Assembly (NCBI GenBank): GCA_946887155.1
Contig: CAMPKM010000222.1
Span: 1 to 5,677 of the forward strand
DNA: 5,677 nucleotides
DNA from: an uncultured Gemmatimonadota bacterium
GTDB lineage: Bacteria > Gemmatimonadota > Gemmatimonadetes > Gemmatimonadales > Gemmatimonadaceae
Direction of reading: 5' to 3'
The notes under the pieces were generated by a model. That model had not been told where the DNA came from, searched no databases, and saw only the letters and a list, made by a program, of their open reading frames with translations. Made by a program: the position numbers and the translations under genes. This document shows, one piece after another, positions 4,968-5,677 of this stretch; positions within the stretch are counted from its first letter, which is position 1; each line of letters starts with the position of its first letter.

Positions 4968-5677
4968 ATGTCGAAGGAGTCCGGGCTGACCCGAGGCGAG
5001 TGGCTTTCACGCAGGCGAACCGTCTTCGCGATCGCCGGCGCCGTCTGGATGAGCTTTGCCGTCATCCACGTCTTCCAGACCTCCGTGCTTGCCGACGCGA
5101 CGGGTCGTGAATGGACGCTCTGGGGCGGCATCGTCTACGCGTTTCCCTGGTGGCTCTCGTGGCTGGTGCTCACGCCCATCATCGCGTGGCTCGCCGACCG
5201 GCATCCGTTCACGAGTGGGAATCCATGGCGCACGCTGGGCGTGCATGCCTTGTTCGGGCTGCTGATTTCAAGCGTTCAGCTGCTGGTGGTCGGTTCCGTC
5301 TTCTGGTACACGGTGGGACAGTACGCCGGCGTCGCCACGTCACTGGTGAACCAGTTGCAGCGCTTCTTCGGGAACTTCTTCCTCGAAAGTGTCGTGACGT
5401 ATGTGGGCACGGCGGGCGTATTCACGGCGATCGACTTCGCCCGCGCGGTGCGGGACGAGTCGGTGCGGCGAGCGCAGAGTGAGGCGCGCGCGGCGGCACT
5501 CGAGTCGTCGGTTACCCAGGCCAGGCTGGATGCCCTGTCGATGCAGATGAATCCGCATTTCCTCTTCAACACGCTGACCGCGATCTCCGGTCTGGTCGCC
5601 CAGGAGCGCAGGGCAGAGGCGCGCGAGGTCATCCAGCGGTTGGGCGAGCTGTTGCGGCAATCGTTAGGTAACGGGAG
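4968..5677 (+). CDS. LytS/YehU-type membrane sensor histidine kinase, C-terminus beyond window
   Basis: The reading frame is open from ATG 4968 to the window edge (236 codons plus two bases), so the 3' part is missing. Four hydrophobic segments are visible near residues 19-36, 55-75, 89-114 and 132-157. A charged helical linker, probably coiled coil, follows (about 158-190). Then comes the phosphoacceptor block of the His_kinase family, M-N-P-H-F-L-F-N-T-L, with the likely phosphorylated His at 197, and the downstream helix A-R-E-V-I-Q-R-L-G-E-L-L-R. The HATPase domain should follow outside the window. Kinases of this family normally pair with a LytTR-domain response regulator, usually the next gene. 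The short membrane part without a large extracytoplasmic domain suggests sensing within or at the membrane; the signal is unknown. No Shine-Dalgarno site precedes the ATG, but a TATTGT box 7 nt upstream suggests leaderless translation. It is divergent from the lipoprotein, with 136 bp between the two ATGs. Confidence 0.93.
   Translation, partial: MSKESGLTRGEWLSRRRTVFAIAGAVWMSFAVIHVFQTSVLADATGREWTLWGGIVYAFPWWLSWLVLTPIIAWLADRHPFTSGNPWRTLGVHALFGLLISSVQLLVVGSVFWYTVGQYAGVATSLVNQLQRFFGNFFLESVVTYVGTAGVFTAIDFARAVRDESVRRAQSEARAAALESSVTQARLDALSMQMNPHFLFNTLTAISGLVAQERRAEAREVIQRLGELLRQSLGNG

Overview
The window is high-GC bacterial chromosome. It holds four complete genes and one gene cut by the right edge, with no rRNA, tRNA, CRISPR array or transposase. 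The large duplicated FtsX/MacB-type permease is of the ADOP class, which is abundant in Acidobacteriota and Gemmatimonadota. Together with the GC-rich codon use this suggests one of those soil phyla, with Gemmatimonadota the better guess. That placement is inference from gene style, not from a marker gene.

Layout: a small VOC-fold (glyoxalase/bleomycin-resistance superfamily) protein runs rightward (46-525). It meets the leftward ADOP permease (522-2999) tail to tail, and the two TAG stops share one CTAG palindrome. A 226-bp divergent intergenic region with a 9-bp inverted repeat separates the permease from a rightward AraC/XylS-family regulator (about 3226-4092). Between that regulator and the next, leftward gene lies a 212-bp imperfect palindrome (4103-4314) that nearly fills the convergent gap. 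It looks like a MITE/REP-like element or a long hairpin. Next comes a leftward putative lipoprotein of a conserved uncharacterised family (4313-4831). A short divergent spacer then leads to a rightward LytS/YehU-type membrane sensor histidine kinase (4968 to past the edge).

How the genes may work together: the AraC regulator is divergent from the permease, which makes the permease or the regulator itself its most economical targets. The kinase probably has a LytTR-type response regulator downstream, outside the window. Nothing ties the VOC protein or the lipoprotein to a pathway here. All genes look intact, with no frameshift seen.

Most worth a second look are the 212-bp palindrome and a recurrent CGTTAGGC word that accounts for four of the five TTA codons in the permease. 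Smaller points are an AACGATCC word shared by both divergent intergenic regions and the short GGGTC-T-GACCC dyad in front of the lipoprotein. I see no convincing undescribed multi-gene system.
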